Positions 40,977 to 50,486 are shown, counted from the first letter of the stretch. The stretch is 64,000 bases of DNA from Pseudomonas sp. MF4836 (GCF_002018875.1 NZ_MVOL01000009.1:124001-188000); one strand, 5' to 3'. Numbers and translations: made by a program. Notes: generated by a model not told the origin, from the sequence alone.

Positions 40977-41747
40977 TCAGAATTTGTAGCTGATTGCGGT
41001 CTGCACCTGGCCCTGATTGACCTGGCCCTTCTCGCGCACGATGCTGCTGTCCGCCGCCGAATGGGTCAGGCGAATCCAGCTGGCACTGGTCATCAGCGAC
41101 CAGTCGCCGCCCAGGGGAATTTGCAGGTTCTGGGTCAGGGTCACGTTCTGCAAACCGCCACTGGCGTTGTACGGCGCGATGCCGGAGGCCTGGGCCTCGT
41201 CGCCACTGATCCCGAAAAAGGTCTGGGCCTGACGCCCATCGGCAAAGTGTGCGGTCAGGTTATTGCTGCCGATAATCCCGGCACCCAGCGGGTAACCGAT
41301 CTCGCCACCGACCTTGCCCAGCACCCCGCCCTGACCATCGCCTCCCGCCACCGCGTGGCCGAGGAAGGCGAACACGCGCCAGAAATCGTCCGGCGCATAC
41401 TCGATAAAACCCCCAACGTCGGCCATGTTCGGCACGTCTCGCAGGCCGCGCAGCGAGCCGTTGGCGTTACGCCCTGGCAAGTAATTGATATACGGCCCGG
41501 CGCTGAAACCGTTGGCCGACAGGGCATCCCAGGTCAGGCCGTCATCGGTGTCGAGGCTGACCGGACCCCAGTCCAGGTCGAAGTACGGCAATGGCACGCT
41601 TTCATAGCGACTGCCGCTTGGGTCGTGGGGCTGGTAGCCGACGCCCAGCCCGACCTGTCCGGTGATGCCGTCGTCGGCCAGGGCTGTGGAACCCGCCCCC
41701 AACGCCAGCAGGCCGGCGAACAGGGCAGAACGTGTGAACCTGGGCAT
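40977..41747 (-). CDS. MipA/OmpV-family outer membrane protein
   Basis: Outer-membrane beta barrel of 256 residues. Signal peptide MPRFTRSALFAGLLALGAGS, cleavage near ALA/DDG; the C-terminus QTAISYKF ends in Phe as expected for barrel insertion. GVGYQPHDPSGSRYES and PYFDLDWGPVSLDT are typical of MipA/OmpV members. AAGGAAA precedes the chosen ATG. It is divergent from the sigma54 operon at 41977 and shares a control region containing two palindromes. Confidence 0.85.
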   Translation of the reverse strand: MPRFTRSALFAGLLALGAGSTALADDGITGQVGLGVGYQPHDPSGSRYESVPLPYFDLDWGPVSLDTDDGLTWDALSANGFSAGPYINYLPGRNANGSLRGLRDVPNMADVGGFIEYAPDDFWRVFAFLGHAVAGGDGQGGVLGKVGGEIGYPLGAGIIGSNNLTAHFADGRQAQTFFGISGDEAQASGIAPYNASGGLQNVTLTQNLQIPLGGDWSLMTSASWIRLTHSAADSSIVREKGQVNQGQVQTAISYKF

Positions 41748-41819
41748 GGGTGCATTTCCTTGTCTGAACATGCGCGCATCAATCCCTAGACGTCGGTGTC
41801 TGCGCAAGCACTGATGTTG

Positions 41820-41851
41820 TTTGTAGCAAGCTACAAAAATTGTAGCTACAA
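41820..41851. promoter_or_regulatory. Twin palindromes TTTGTAGC-N2-GCTACAAA and TTGTAGCTACAA
   Basis: Perfect 8-base arms around AA at 41820-41837, then a perfect 12-base palindrome at 41840-41851. Four copies of the half-site TTGTAGC/GCTACAA lie within 32 bases. They sit 59-90 bases before the sigma54 -24 element, the usual place for an NtrC-type activator, and also before the divergent mipA-like gene. Confidence 0.75.
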
Positions 41852-41909
41852 AGCTGAAAAACGCCCCGACCCGCCGCCGCAAGCCCAGCCCTGCTGGGTT
41901 TTCTCCAGT

Positions 41910-41925
41910 TGGCACAGTCCCTGCT
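41910..41925 (+). promoter_or_regulatory. Sigma54 promoter of the 41977-49229 operon
   Basis: TGGCACAGTCCCTGCT matches the -24/-12 consensus TGGCACG-N4-TTGCT at all but two positions, with GG and GC ten bases apart. Transcription would begin near 41935, giving a leader of about 42 bases. Confidence 0.78.
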
Positions 41926-41976
41926 CTACCTCTCTGGCAAGCGCAAACAGCGCTCCTATCCAACAGGTAACTGCAG

Positions 41977-42684
41977 ATGATGCACTGGCATATCGTGTGT
42001 GACTTCGACGGGACCATCACCCGCACCGACGTGATCGACAACGTCCTCCAACGCTTCGCCGACCCTAGCTGGGAGAGCATCGAGCAGGAGTGGCTCGACG
42101 GTCACATCGGTTCCCGTGAGTGCCTCAGTCGCCAACTGGCGCTGGTCAAGGCGACCCCGTCCGAGCTGCTCGGGTATTTCGACAGTGTCGAAATCGACCC
42201 CGACTTTCCCGACTTCGTCGACCATGTGACCGGCCTCGGCGCCTCCATTGAAGTGGTCAGCGACGGCATCGAACAAGGCATCGCCCGGATCCTGGCGCGC
42301 AACTACGTGAGCCTGCTGCCGATCCTTGCCAACCGCCTGCGCCAGGTCGACCACAACAGCTGGCGCATCGACTTCCCCTACGCCAGCGACGCCTGCCGTG
42401 CGGCATCCGGCAACTGCAAATGCAAATCCACCCCGCGTGGCAAACGCGTGCTGGTGATCGGTGACGGCCAGTCCGACATGTGCGTGGCCTCCACCGCCGA
42501 CTTCGTTTTTGCCAAGGACCGCCTGGCCGAATACTGCGAGCGCAATGAAATTCCTTATGCACGCTTCGACACCTTCGCCGAGCTGCCTGCGCTGATGGCC
42601 CAACTGCCTAACGGCAGCGCCAACGCCAATACCTTCTCCCTTGAAAATTCTGCTGAACCACAGGAACTATTCCATCATGTCTGA
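41977..42684 (+). CDS. MtnX-like HAD-IB phosphatase
   Basis: Cytosolic HAD phosphatase of 235 residues. Motif I is CDFDGTITRTD (residues about 8-18, nucleophile first Asp), motif II VVSDGIE near residue 95, motif III GDGQSDMCVA near residue 165. It is related to phosphoserine phosphatase and to MtnX of methionine salvage, but no other mtn genes are present. First gene of a six-gene overlapped operon; it ends eight bases inside the aminotransferase gene. A dephosphorylation step in an unknown pathway is inferred. Confidence 0.82.
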   Translation: MMHWHIVCDFDGTITRTDVIDNVLQRFADPSWESIEQEWLDGHIGSRECLSRQLALVKATPSELLGYFDSVEIDPDFPDFVDHVTGLGASIEVVSDGIEQGIARILARNYVSLLPILANRLRQVDHNSWRIDFPYASDACRAASGNCKCKSTPRGKRVLVIGDGQSDMCVASTADFVFAKDRLAEYCERNEIPYARFDTFAELPALMAQLPNGSANANTFSLENSAEPQELFHHV

Positions 42685-44071
42685 CATTCGCATTGCCACC
42701 GCAGAAGACCAGATCCTTCTGGAAAAAGAAGCCAAGTACTGCTCCTACGGCGACACCGTCCACTACATCGAGCCGCCGCGCATTTTCAGCCGCTGCGAAG
42801 GCTCCTACGTCTGGGACACCGAAGACCAGGCCTACCTCGACCTGCAAATGTGGTATTCGGCGGTCAACTTCGGCTACGCCAACCCGCGTCTGAACAACGC
42901 CCTGAAACAGCAGATCGACACCCTGCCGCAGATCGCCAGCCAGTACCTGCACAAAGGCAAGATCGAGCTCTCGGAAATGATCGCGGTCGATGCCAAGAAG
43001 AAATTCGGCCTCGACGGCCGCGTGCACTTCAACGTCGGCGGCTCGCAGTCCATCGAGGACTCGCTGAAAGTGGTGCGCAACGCCAGCAACGGCAAGAGCC
43101 TGATGTTCGCCTTCGAAGGCGGCTACCACGGCCGGACCCTCGGTGCCTCGTCGATCACCTCCAGCTACCGCTACCGTCGCCGCTACGGCCACTTCGGCGA
43201 GCGCGCCAACTTCATTCCGTTCCCGTACCACTTCCGTGGCCCGAAAGGCATGACCAAGGAAGAGTACGGCAGCCACTGCGTGCAGCAGTTCGCCCGGCTG
43301 TTCGAAACCGAATACAACGGTGTCTGGGACCCGAAAGTCGGCCAGAGCGAATACGCCGCGTTTTACGTCGAGCCGATCCAGGGCACCGGCGGCTACGTGA
43401 TCCCGCCGATGAACTTCTACAGCGAGCTCAAGCAGGTCCTGGACCAGCACGGCATCCTGATGGTGGTCGATGAAATCCAGATGGGCTTCTGGCGCACCGG
43501 CAAGCTGTGGTCGATCGAACACTTCGACGTGCAACCCGACGTGATCGTGTTCGGCAAGGCACTGACCAACGGCTTGAACCCACTGGGCGGCATCTGGGCC
43601 AAGGAAGAATTGATCAACCCGAAAATCTTCCCGCCAGGTTCCACCCACTCCACCTTCGCCTCCAACCCATTGGGTACGGCGGTCGGCCTGGAAATGTTCA
43701 AGATGACCAGCGAAGTCGACTACGGCGCGATGGTCATGGCCAAGGGCAAATACTTCCTCGACGGCCTGCAGGAGTTGCAGAAGCGCTTCCCGATCATCGG
43801 CGATGTCGACGGCCTGGGCCTGGCCCTGCGCTGCGAAATCTGCGGTCCGGACGGCTTCACCCCGGACAAGGCGACCCTGGACTACATGGTCGAGGAAGGC
43901 ATGAAGGGCGACATGCTGGTTGACGGTCGGAAACTGGGCCTGATCCTCGACGTCGGCGGCTACTACAAGAACGTGATCACCCTGGCACCGTCCCTGGAGA
44001 TCAGCTATCCGGAAATCGACCTGGGCCTGAAGCTGCTCGAGCAGTTGCTGGTTCGAGCCATGAAGCGGTGA
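42677..44071 (+). CDS. Class III aminotransferase, PLP-dependent
   Basis: Fold-type I aminotransferase of 464 residues. PLP-binding stretches are GGSQSIEDSLKV, FEGGYHGRTLGASS, VVDEIQMGFWRTG and the Schiff-base Lys in VFGKALTNGLNPLGG (about residue 298). It belongs with omega-amino/ornithine-type enzymes, but the substrate cannot be read. It overlaps both neighbours, so is made in step with the phosphatase and hydrolase. Confidence 0.88.
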   Translation: MSDIRIATAEDQILLEKEAKYCSYGDTVHYIEPPRIFSRCEGSYVWDTEDQAYLDLQMWYSAVNFGYANPRLNNALKQQIDTLPQIASQYLHKGKIELSEMIAVDAKKKFGLDGRVHFNVGGSQSIEDSLKVVRNASNGKSLMFAFEGGYHGRTLGASSITSSYRYRRRYGHFGERANFIPFPYHFRGPKGMTKEEYGSHCVQQFARLFETEYNGVWDPKVGQSEYAAFYVEPIQGTGGYVIPPMNFYSELKQVLDQHGILMVVDEIQMGFWRTGKLWSIEHFDVQPDVIVFGKALTNGLNPLGGIWAKEELINPKIFPPGSTHSTFASNPLGTAVGLEMFKMTSEVDYGAMVMAKGKYFLDGLQELQKRFPIIGDVDGLGLALRCEICGPDGFTPDKATLDYMVEEGMKGDMLVDGRKLGLILDVGGYYKNVITLAPSLEISYPEIDLGLKLLEQLLVRAMKR

Positions 44072-44931
44072 ACGTGGCAGGGATCGATCTGGGTCAAGGC
44101 GACTCGGGCTTCGTTCTCGGCAATGGTCCGGTCGGGGTCCTGTTGATCCACGGCCTGACCGGCACCCCGACGGAGTTGCGTCGGGTGGCCCAGGGCCTGG
44201 CCAAGCAGGGCTGCACGGTGTACGTGCCGACCCTGGTCGGGCACTGCGGGGACAACAGCGACCTGCAGGCCACCGGCTGGCAGGACTGGTACGAGGGGGT
44301 GCGCAGAACCTTCGTCGGCGTGCGTCAGCGTCACCAGCAGGTATTTGTCGGCGGCTTGTCCATGGGTGCAGTGATGTCGATGTACGTGGCGTCCGAGCAT
44401 CCGGGGCAGGTCACCGGCCTGCTGATGTATTCGACCACCCTCAAGTACGACGGCTGGAGCATCAACAAACTGGCGTTCCTGACCCCGTTGCTGATGAAGA
44501 TTCCGTTCGGCGTGCACATCTGCAGCTTCGAGGAAAAACCGCCCTACGGCATCAAGAACCAACGCCTGCGGGCCATCGTCGAGCGGCAGATGAAAGCCGG
44601 CGAGAGCAGCAATGCCGGGCTGCTGACCATGGAGGGGGTGACCGTGCGCGAACTGCATCGGATGAACGCCGTGGTGAAAAAACGCATGCCGTCGATCACC
44701 ACGCCGGCCCTGGTGCTGCACTCGATCGAAGACGACATCACCAGCCGCTGGAACGCCGATTATGTGGAACGCAAACTCGGTGGCCCAGTGACCAAGATCC
44801 TCCTCGACAACTGCTATCACATGATCACAGTCGACCTGCAATACCGTCGGGTCGTGGAGTTAAGCCTCGCGTTCATCGAGCAACAGGCTCACTCGCCAGC
44901 CGTGCGCGAAGACTATCGACAGCTGGCGTAA
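44068..44931 (+). CDS. Alpha/beta hydrolase, carboxylesterase-like
   Basis: Cytosolic hydrolase of 287 residues. Oxyanion stretch LLIHGLTGTPTE, nucleophile Ser in VGGLSMGAVMS (near residue 94), acid in HSIEDDIT and His in NCYHMITVD complete the triad of Est30/monoacylglycerol-lipase-like enzymes. GTG start overlaps the aminotransferase stop by four bases. It could cleave an ester or thioester intermediate of the pathway. Confidence 0.82.
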   Translation: MNVAGIDLGQGDSGFVLGNGPVGVLLIHGLTGTPTELRRVAQGLAKQGCTVYVPTLVGHCGDNSDLQATGWQDWYEGVRRTFVGVRQRHQQVFVGGLSMGAVMSMYVASEHPGQVTGLLMYSTTLKYDGWSINKLAFLTPLLMKIPFGVHICSFEEKPPYGIKNQRLRAIVERQMKAGESSNAGLLTMEGVTVRELHRMNAVVKKRMPSITTPALVLHSIEDDITSRWNADYVERKLGGPVTKILLDNCYHMITVDLQYRRVVELSLAFIEQQAHSPAVREDYRQLA

Positions 44932-44945
44932 CTTAAGGACGAGAC

Positions 44946-46073
44946 GTGATTACCGCCCAAGCCTATTCGACCATCCAGGCCATCGACCGCCGTGCCTGGA
45001 ATGACTGTTTCCCGAATGCCTTGGAGGACTGGGACTATTACCTGGCGGTGGAAAACGCCGGGATCGAAGACTTCCAATGGCGCTACCTGGCGCTCTATGA
45101 AGGCTCGACCCTGGTGGCGGTGGCGCCGGCCTTCACCACCGGGTATCGGCTCGACACCACGGTCCAGGGAATCGGCAAGCGCATCACCGAGCGCCTGCAG
45201 CGCTATTGGCCGGGACTGTTGCAACTGCGCCTGTACGCCATCGGTTCACCGGTGGCCGAACAGTGCAATGCCGGCACCGCCAGCCATGTGCCGGTCGAAC
45301 GGCGCCAGGCCTTGCTGGAACACCTGCTGCTGATCGCCCAACGCGATGCCGACGCCCTCGGCATCGGCCTGCGGGCGGTCAAGGACGCCCCCAGCAGCGA
45401 CCGGCAATGGGCCGACAGCTGCCAGGCCGCAGGTTTCCAGGCGATGCCCAGCCTGCCGAGCGCGCTGCTGCCGATTCCCTTTGGTTCCATCGACGCTTAC
45501 CTGGGCACCCTGGGCAAATCCACCCGCAAGGACCTGCGGCGCAAACTGCGCGCGCCGGGCCCGCGGATTGAATGGCGGCGCTCGATCGACGACGTCATGC
45601 CCGACATCATGCGGCTGTATGAGGCGACGCTGGCGCGCAGCGACCTGCAATTCGAACGCCTGCCGGCGGACTACTTCACCGGCATCCTCGAACACCTGGG
45701 CGAGCGCGCGGCCTGCGTGCTGTACTGGATCGACGAACAACTGGTGGCGTTCAACCTGATCCTCATCGACCGGCATCGGCTGATCGACAAGTTTTTCGCC
45801 CACGACCTGGACCTCACCCGGGAGCACAACCTGTACATGCGTAGCTGGCTGGCCAATGTCGACTACTGTATCGAACACAAGATTGCGCTGTACGAGTGTG
45901 GCCAGGCCGGCTACGCCAGTAAACTGCGCCTGGGCTGTTCCTTTACCGGCAATACGTTGTTCTTCCGGCATCGAAACCCCTTGCTCAACACCCTGCTCAA
46001 ACTGATAAAACTGTTTGTCCGCCCGGATCGATCCGACCCCGCCATGGCTGCTGCAATAAGCGAAAGTTCATGA
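44946..46073 (+). CDS. GNAT-fold acyltransferase (BioF2/FemAB-like)
   Basis: Protein of 375 residues with a double GNAT-like layout. The second half (about 180-345) contains GKSTRKDLRRKLRA, YEATLARSDLQFERLP and LGCSFTGNTLFF, resembling Acetyltransf_6/DUF482 enzymes that transfer acyl or aminoacyl groups. The acyl donor is unknown. It starts at GTG and overlaps the kinase by four bases. Together with the aminotransferase and phosphatase it suggests synthesis of a small N-acylated amine or amino acid; this is inference. Confidence 0.7.
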   Translation: MITAQAYSTIQAIDRRAWNDCFPNALEDWDYYLAVENAGIEDFQWRYLALYEGSTLVAVAPAFTTGYRLDTTVQGIGKRITERLQRYWPGLLQLRLYAIGSPVAEQCNAGTASHVPVERRQALLEHLLLIAQRDADALGIGLRAVKDAPSSDRQWADSCQAAGFQAMPSLPSALLPIPFGSIDAYLGTLGKSTRKDLRRKLRAPGPRIEWRRSIDDVMPDIMRLYEATLARSDLQFERLPADYFTGILEHLGERAACVLYWIDEQLVAFNLILIDRHRLIDKFFAHDLDLTREHNLYMRSWLANVDYCIEHKIALYECGQAGYASKLRLGCSFTGNTLFFRHRNPLLNTLLKLIKLFVRPDRSDPAMAAAISESS

Positions 46074-47842
46074 CCAAAAAAGAACGCCGTCCCCCGCGCC
46101 CGTTTGCCATCTCTCGCTGGAGCCTGCAGCGCAAGCTGGTATTGGCCTTCTGGATGGTCAGCGTGATCCCGACCATGATCGCCGCCGAGCTGGCAGCGGC
46201 CACCCTGTCGGAAATCTTCGACAGCAACGTGCGTATCTGGCTGCAGGAGTCGACCAAGATCGTCGAGGACGAGATCACCGAAATCCTCCACGACAACGCC
46301 CGTATCGCCCAGCTGTTCCTGCGCTACACCCGCCCGCCCACCGATCGCAATGCGGCCAAGCACGACAAGCTGACCGCCGACATTGCCGACTCGATGGGTA
46401 TCGACGTGGTGGCGCTGATCCGCAAAAGCGACCACAAAGTGGTGTTCAGTACCGCTGCCGACAACATCGTCGGGCAGATCAGCACTGCGTCCAATGCCGT
46501 GCTGCAGACGGTCCAGGTCGGCGGCGTGGCGACCGGCGTGGTGGTCTCGACCTTCCAGACCACCCTGGATGGCATCGACTACCAGCTGCTGATCGCCACC
46601 TACCTGGATGCCAGCTTCCTCACCAGCGTGGCCGAAGTGCACTCCCTCGACCTGCGCCTATACCTGGCCAAGGCCGACGATTTTGCCGAGATCTTCGCCA
46701 CCCAGCGCTTCGAGGATCACCCCAACCGGGTGCCGGAAAAAATCGAAGCGATCCTGCGCACCACGCGCCAGCCCAGCGAACAGTTCACCAGCCGCTACAG
46801 CGGCCTGTATCGGCCGATCTTCAATGACAGCGGCGACCTGGTGGGTGTGATTTTCAGCGGCCTGCTGCGCCACAGCAGCCTGGTGGGGCTGGTCAACCAG
46901 AGCAACCTGTTCATCCTGATTTTCCTTCTCAGCTCGGCAGCCTCCCTGGCCGTCGGCTGGCTGGTCTCGCAGCGCCTGACCCGGCCCTTGCGCGGCCTGT
47001 CCAAAGGCGTGCAAGCGGTGATTGCCGGCGACTACCGACAGCGGGTGCCGGTCAGCGGCGGCGATGAACTGGCCGAGTTGAGCAGCACCTTCAACCACAT
47101 GACCGAGCGCCTGGGCGAGTTGCAGCACCTGGAGTCGCAACTGCGTCGCCGTGATCGACTGCATGCCCTGGGCGAGGTTGCCATGGGCCTGGCCCATGAA
47201 ATCCGCAACCCGCTGGGCATCATCAAGACCGCGACCCAGTTGCTGCACCGCCGTGCCGACTTGCCCGACGGCGATAAGCGCCACCTGGAATACGTGATCA
47301 GCGAAGTCAGCCGCATCAACGATCTGATCACCGACTTCCTCGATTTCGCCAAGCCCAGCGCGCCCATGCGCTCGACCCAGCCGGCCCGGCCGCTGATGGA
47401 AGAACTGATCGGCTTCTGCGAACCGGAACTGGCCCTGCACAAGATCGATGCGCGGATCGACGACCAGGCCCCGGGCGCGACCCTGTACGCCGATGCACGC
47501 CAGCTCAAGCAGGCCTGCCTGAACCTGGTCCTCAATGCCATAGACGCCATGCCCGAAGGCGGACGCCTGACCCTGGGCATCGCCCAGGACGAGGACTACA
47601 CCATCATCAGCGTCACCGACACCGGGCAAGGCATCGAGCCGGACATGCTTGAACGCATCTTCACGCCGTTCGTCACCACCAAGGCCTCGGGCACCGGCCT
47701 GGGCCTGGCGAAGGTGTTCTCGATCATGGAAAACCATGACGGGCACATCGAATGCAGCAGTGAAAAAGATGCCGGCGCCACGTTCAGCCTGTACATTCCG
47801 GCCAACGGTGAAGATGACGAAGAGGACGCTGATGACGCATAA
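46070..47842 (+). CDS. Sensor histidine kinase of the operon
   Basis: Inner-membrane kinase of 590 residues. Membrane segments at about 23-45 and 280-303 enclose a periplasmic dCache-like sensor; a HAMP domain (about 305-355) follows, then GLAHEIRNPLGIIKTA with the phospho-His and the ATPase motifs NLVLNAIDAM, DTGQGIE and GTGLGLAK. The N-terminal RRPPRPF stretch is basic. Its gene overlaps the next regulator by 11 bases, so the two are cognate. The signal is unknown, possibly the operon's own product. Confidence 0.9.
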   Translation: MTKKERRPPRPFAISRWSLQRKLVLAFWMVSVIPTMIAAELAAATLSEIFDSNVRIWLQESTKIVEDEITEILHDNARIAQLFLRYTRPPTDRNAAKHDKLTADIADSMGIDVVALIRKSDHKVVFSTAADNIVGQISTASNAVLQTVQVGGVATGVVVSTFQTTLDGIDYQLLIATYLDASFLTSVAEVHSLDLRLYLAKADDFAEIFATQRFEDHPNRVPEKIEAILRTTRQPSEQFTSRYSGLYRPIFNDSGDLVGVIFSGLLRHSSLVGLVNQSNLFILIFLLSSAASLAVGWLVSQRLTRPLRGLSKGVQAVIAGDYRQRVPVSGGDELAELSSTFNHMTERLGELQHLESQLRRRDRLHALGEVAMGLAHEIRNPLGIIKTATQLLHRRADLPDGDKRHLEYVISEVSRINDLITDFLDFAKPSAPMRSTQPARPLMEELIGFCEPELALHKIDARIDDQAPGATLYADARQLKQACLNLVLNAIDAMPEGGRLTLGIAQDEDYTIISVTDTGQGIEPDMLERIFTPFVTTKASGTGLGLAKVFSIMENHDGHIECSSEKDAGATFSLYIPANGEDDEEDADDA

Positions 47843-49229
47843 CCTGCTGGTGGTCGATGACGAGCCCAAACTCTGCGACCTGCTGTCGTCGGCCCTGAGC
47901 CAGAACGGCATCCAGGTGTTTACCGCCAGCAACGGCCTGCACGCGCTCAAGGTTCTGGAGCAGGAAGACATCGACCTGGTGATCAGCGACTGGCGCATGC
48001 CCGGCATGGATGGCCCGCAACTGCTGGCCGAGATCAAGCTGCGCTATCCGCAGTTGCCGGTGATCGTGATGACCGCCTACAGCACGGTGAAAAACGCCGT
48101 GCAGTCGATGCGCGACGGCGCCTACGACTACATTGCCAAACCCTTCGATATCGACGAGCTGGACATCACCGTCAGCAAGGCCCTGCAGTTTCGCGACATC
48201 CTCAAAGACAACCAGCGCATGCGCGCCGAGCTCGACGAGCACCAGCAGATCGACAGCCTGGTGGGCGACAGCCCGACCTTTCGCCGGGTGCTGCAAGCCG
48301 TGGATTCGGTGCGTGAAAGCAGCGCCACCATCCTCCTGACCGGCGAAAGCGGCACCGGCAAGGAAATGGTTGCCCGGGCCATCCACAAGCACGGCAACCG
48401 CGCCGGCCGGCCGTTTGTGGCGGTCAACTGCGCAGCGATTCCCGAAGGGCTGCTGGAAAGCTAGATGTTCGGCCACCGCAAGGGCGCCTTCACCGGCGCC
48501 GTGGCGGACCGGGTCGGGCGTTTCCAGCAGGCTGACAAGGGCACCCTGTTTCTCGATGAAGTCGGCGACATGCCCCTGGCGTTGCAGGCCAAGATATTGC
48601 GCGCCCTGCAAGAACGGGTGATCGAACCGGTGGGCGACCCGCGCGAGCGCAAGGTCGATGTGCGGGTGATCGCCGCGACCAACAAGAACCTGCTCGAAGC
48701 GGTGGCCAACAAGGAGTTTCGCGAGGACCTCTACTACCGCCTGAATGTCTTCCCCATCCCTCTGCCCGCCCTGCGTGAGCGGGTCGAAGACATCGCGCCC
48801 CTGGCCCGCCACTTCGCCCATACCCTGGGCGCCACCGCCGGCAAACGCATCAGCGGCTTCAGCCCGCAGGCCCTGCAGGCCATGGCCAACTACAGCTGGC
48901 CGGGGAATATCCGCGAACTGCAGAACTGCGTCGAACGCGCGACCATCGTCGCCAAGGGTGCAGTGATCGAAGAGAACGACCTGCCCGATTACCTGTTCAC
49001 CCCGGCACCGGCCGACAGTGCCCCGGGGGTCGCGCTGAGCGCAGGGGCCAGCGTGCCCAGCGACCTGGAAGCGGCCCTGGCCGAGGTGGAAAAAGCCTAC
49101 ATCCTCAGCGCCCTGCAACAGAGCAATGGCGTGCAAGCCGCCGCCGCGCAATTGATTGGCATCTCCGAGCGCAGCTTCTGGTATCGCCTGAAAAAGCTCG
49201 GGATCCAGGTCGATAAAATCATTCGCTGA
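47832..49229 (+). pseudogene. NtrC-type sigma54 response regulator with in-frame amber stop
   Basis: Full frame of 466 codons. Receiver (1-120) with Asp in VISDWRMPGMDG; AAA+ domain from about 140 with Walker A GESGTGKE; then TAG at 48462-48464 (codon 211); then MFGHRKGAFTGA, Walker B GTLFLDEVGD, WPGNIRELQN and a Fis-type HTH to codon 465. AauR in this window has SEIFGH where this reads S-stop-MFGH, so one GAG to TAG change explains it. The 210-residue product lacks the sigma54 loop and DNA-binding domain. An ATG follows the stop at once, so a 254-residue C-terminal protein could be made by re-initiation. Could be a true mutation or a sequencing error. Confidence 0.88.
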
Positions 49230-49252
49230 GCCTCAGCCTGTGCCGCCCCTGC

Positions 49253-50287
49253 TCACAGCAGGTTCGGTGCGGCCAGGGGTTCGATCTGCGCCCAGTGCGA
49301 GGTGTCTTCACGGTGGGCTTGCAGGTACGGCAGCACCGCCGCCAGCAACGGCGCCTTGAACGCCTCCTGGAAACGATGGGCCAGCCCCGGGATCAGCTTC
49401 AATTGGCTGCCCTGGATATGCGCGGCCAGGTGCACGCCGTGCATCACCGGCAGCAGCGGGTCGGCGGTGCCGTGCACCACCAGGGTCGGCACCCGCAATT
49501 GGTTGAGCAGGGTGACCCGACTCGGCTCGGCGAGGATCGCCATGATCTGACGCTTCACGCCTTCGGGGTTGAATGCACGGTCGTAGGACTCCGCAGCCTG
49601 GTGCAACAGCACCTGGCGATCGTCACTGACTTCGGGGCTGCCCAGGGCCGCCAGTAAATCGGCCTGCTGCTCCAGGGCCACCGCGCGGTTTGGCGCACCG
49701 CGTCGCGAGAGCAACTGCACCAGCGCCGCATTGGGCGCGGGCAGGCCTTCGGCGCCGGAGCTGGTCATGATCAAGGTCAGGCTTTCCACCCGCTGCGGCG
49801 CCATGGCCGCCAGGTGCTGGGCGATCATCCCGCCCATGCTCGCGCCCAGCACATGAAACTGCTCGATATGCAGGGCATTCATCAGGCCCAGGGCATCGTC
49901 GGCCATGTCCGTCAGGGTGTAAGGCGCCGCCACCGGCAGGCCGAGCTTGTAGCGCAGGACCTCGAAGGTCAGGTTGGCGCTGTCCGGCACCTGGCGCCAA
50001 GTGGACAGGCCCACGTCGCGGTTGTCATAGCGGATCACCCGAAACCCCTGCTGACACAAGGCGACCACCACCTCGTCGGGCCAGTGGATCAGTTGCCCGC
50101 CCAGGCCCATCACCAGCAATAACGCCGGGTCCGAGGCACGGCCGATGCTCTGGTACGCCAGGCTGACCTGCTCCAGTTCGACCCGTTGGGTGGGGACATT
50201 GACGTCGCAACGCGAAGCGCCAAAAGACAACTGGCCGAGCGTCAGCCCGGCCAGCAACAGCATCATTGAAAAGAATCGTACCCGCAT
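49253..50287 (-). CDS. Exported alpha/beta hydrolase
   Basis: Hydrolase of 344 residues with an N-terminal signal peptide (MRVRFFSMMLLLAGLTLG, cleavage near SFGAS), so likely periplasmic. Catalytic Ser is in VLGASMGGMIAQ (about residue 145), Asp in VHGTADPLLP and His in GLAHRFQ. YDNRDVGLSTW is common in this esterase/epoxide-hydrolase-like group. Substrate unknown. It is convergent with the regulator pseudogene; the ribosome-binding site is weak. Confidence 0.82.
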   Translation of the reverse strand: MRVRFFSMMLLLAGLTLGQLSFGASRCDVNVPTQRVELEQVSLAYQSIGRASDPALLLVMGLGGQLIHWPDEVVVALCQQGFRVIRYDNRDVGLSTWRQVPDSANLTFEVLRYKLGLPVAAPYTLTDMADDALGLMNALHIEQFHVLGASMGGMIAQHLAAMAPQRVESLTLIMTSSGAEGLPAPNAALVQLLSRRGAPNRAVALEQQADLLAALGSPEVSDDRQVLLHQAAESYDRAFNPEGVKRQIMAILAEPSRVTLLNQLRVPTLVVHGTADPLLPVMHGVHLAAHIQGSQLKLIPGLAHRFQEAFKAPLLAAVLPYLQAHREDTSHWAQIEPLAAPNLL

Positions 50288-50486
50288 GAACAAACACCGA
50301 AACGCAGAACCCCAGTAGAGCGCGAGTCTGATGAAGTCTGTTCAAGCGCGCTGCCACAGTTGCGTGACAGTTTGATGAAGATTGCCCAGCGGTTGTCTTT
50401 CGACGACACCTTGTAGCCACTGCCGATAGGCTCGGGCCGCGTTCGGATGTTGGCCAGTACCGACGCCGGTGTTCCAACGGGTGTAA

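Noticed and set aside
47784..49151. Open frame of 455 codons on the minus strand opposite the broken regulator
   Set aside because: It could suggest that the regulator frame is not the real gene, but the receiver, AAA+ and Fis domains on the plus strand are unmistakable, so this is a shadow.
48465..49229. Separate gene for a 254-residue AAA+/HTH protein
   Set aside because: It lacks Walker A and continues the upstream frame exactly after a single TAG; treated as the 3' part of one interrupted gene, with re-initiation only a possibility.
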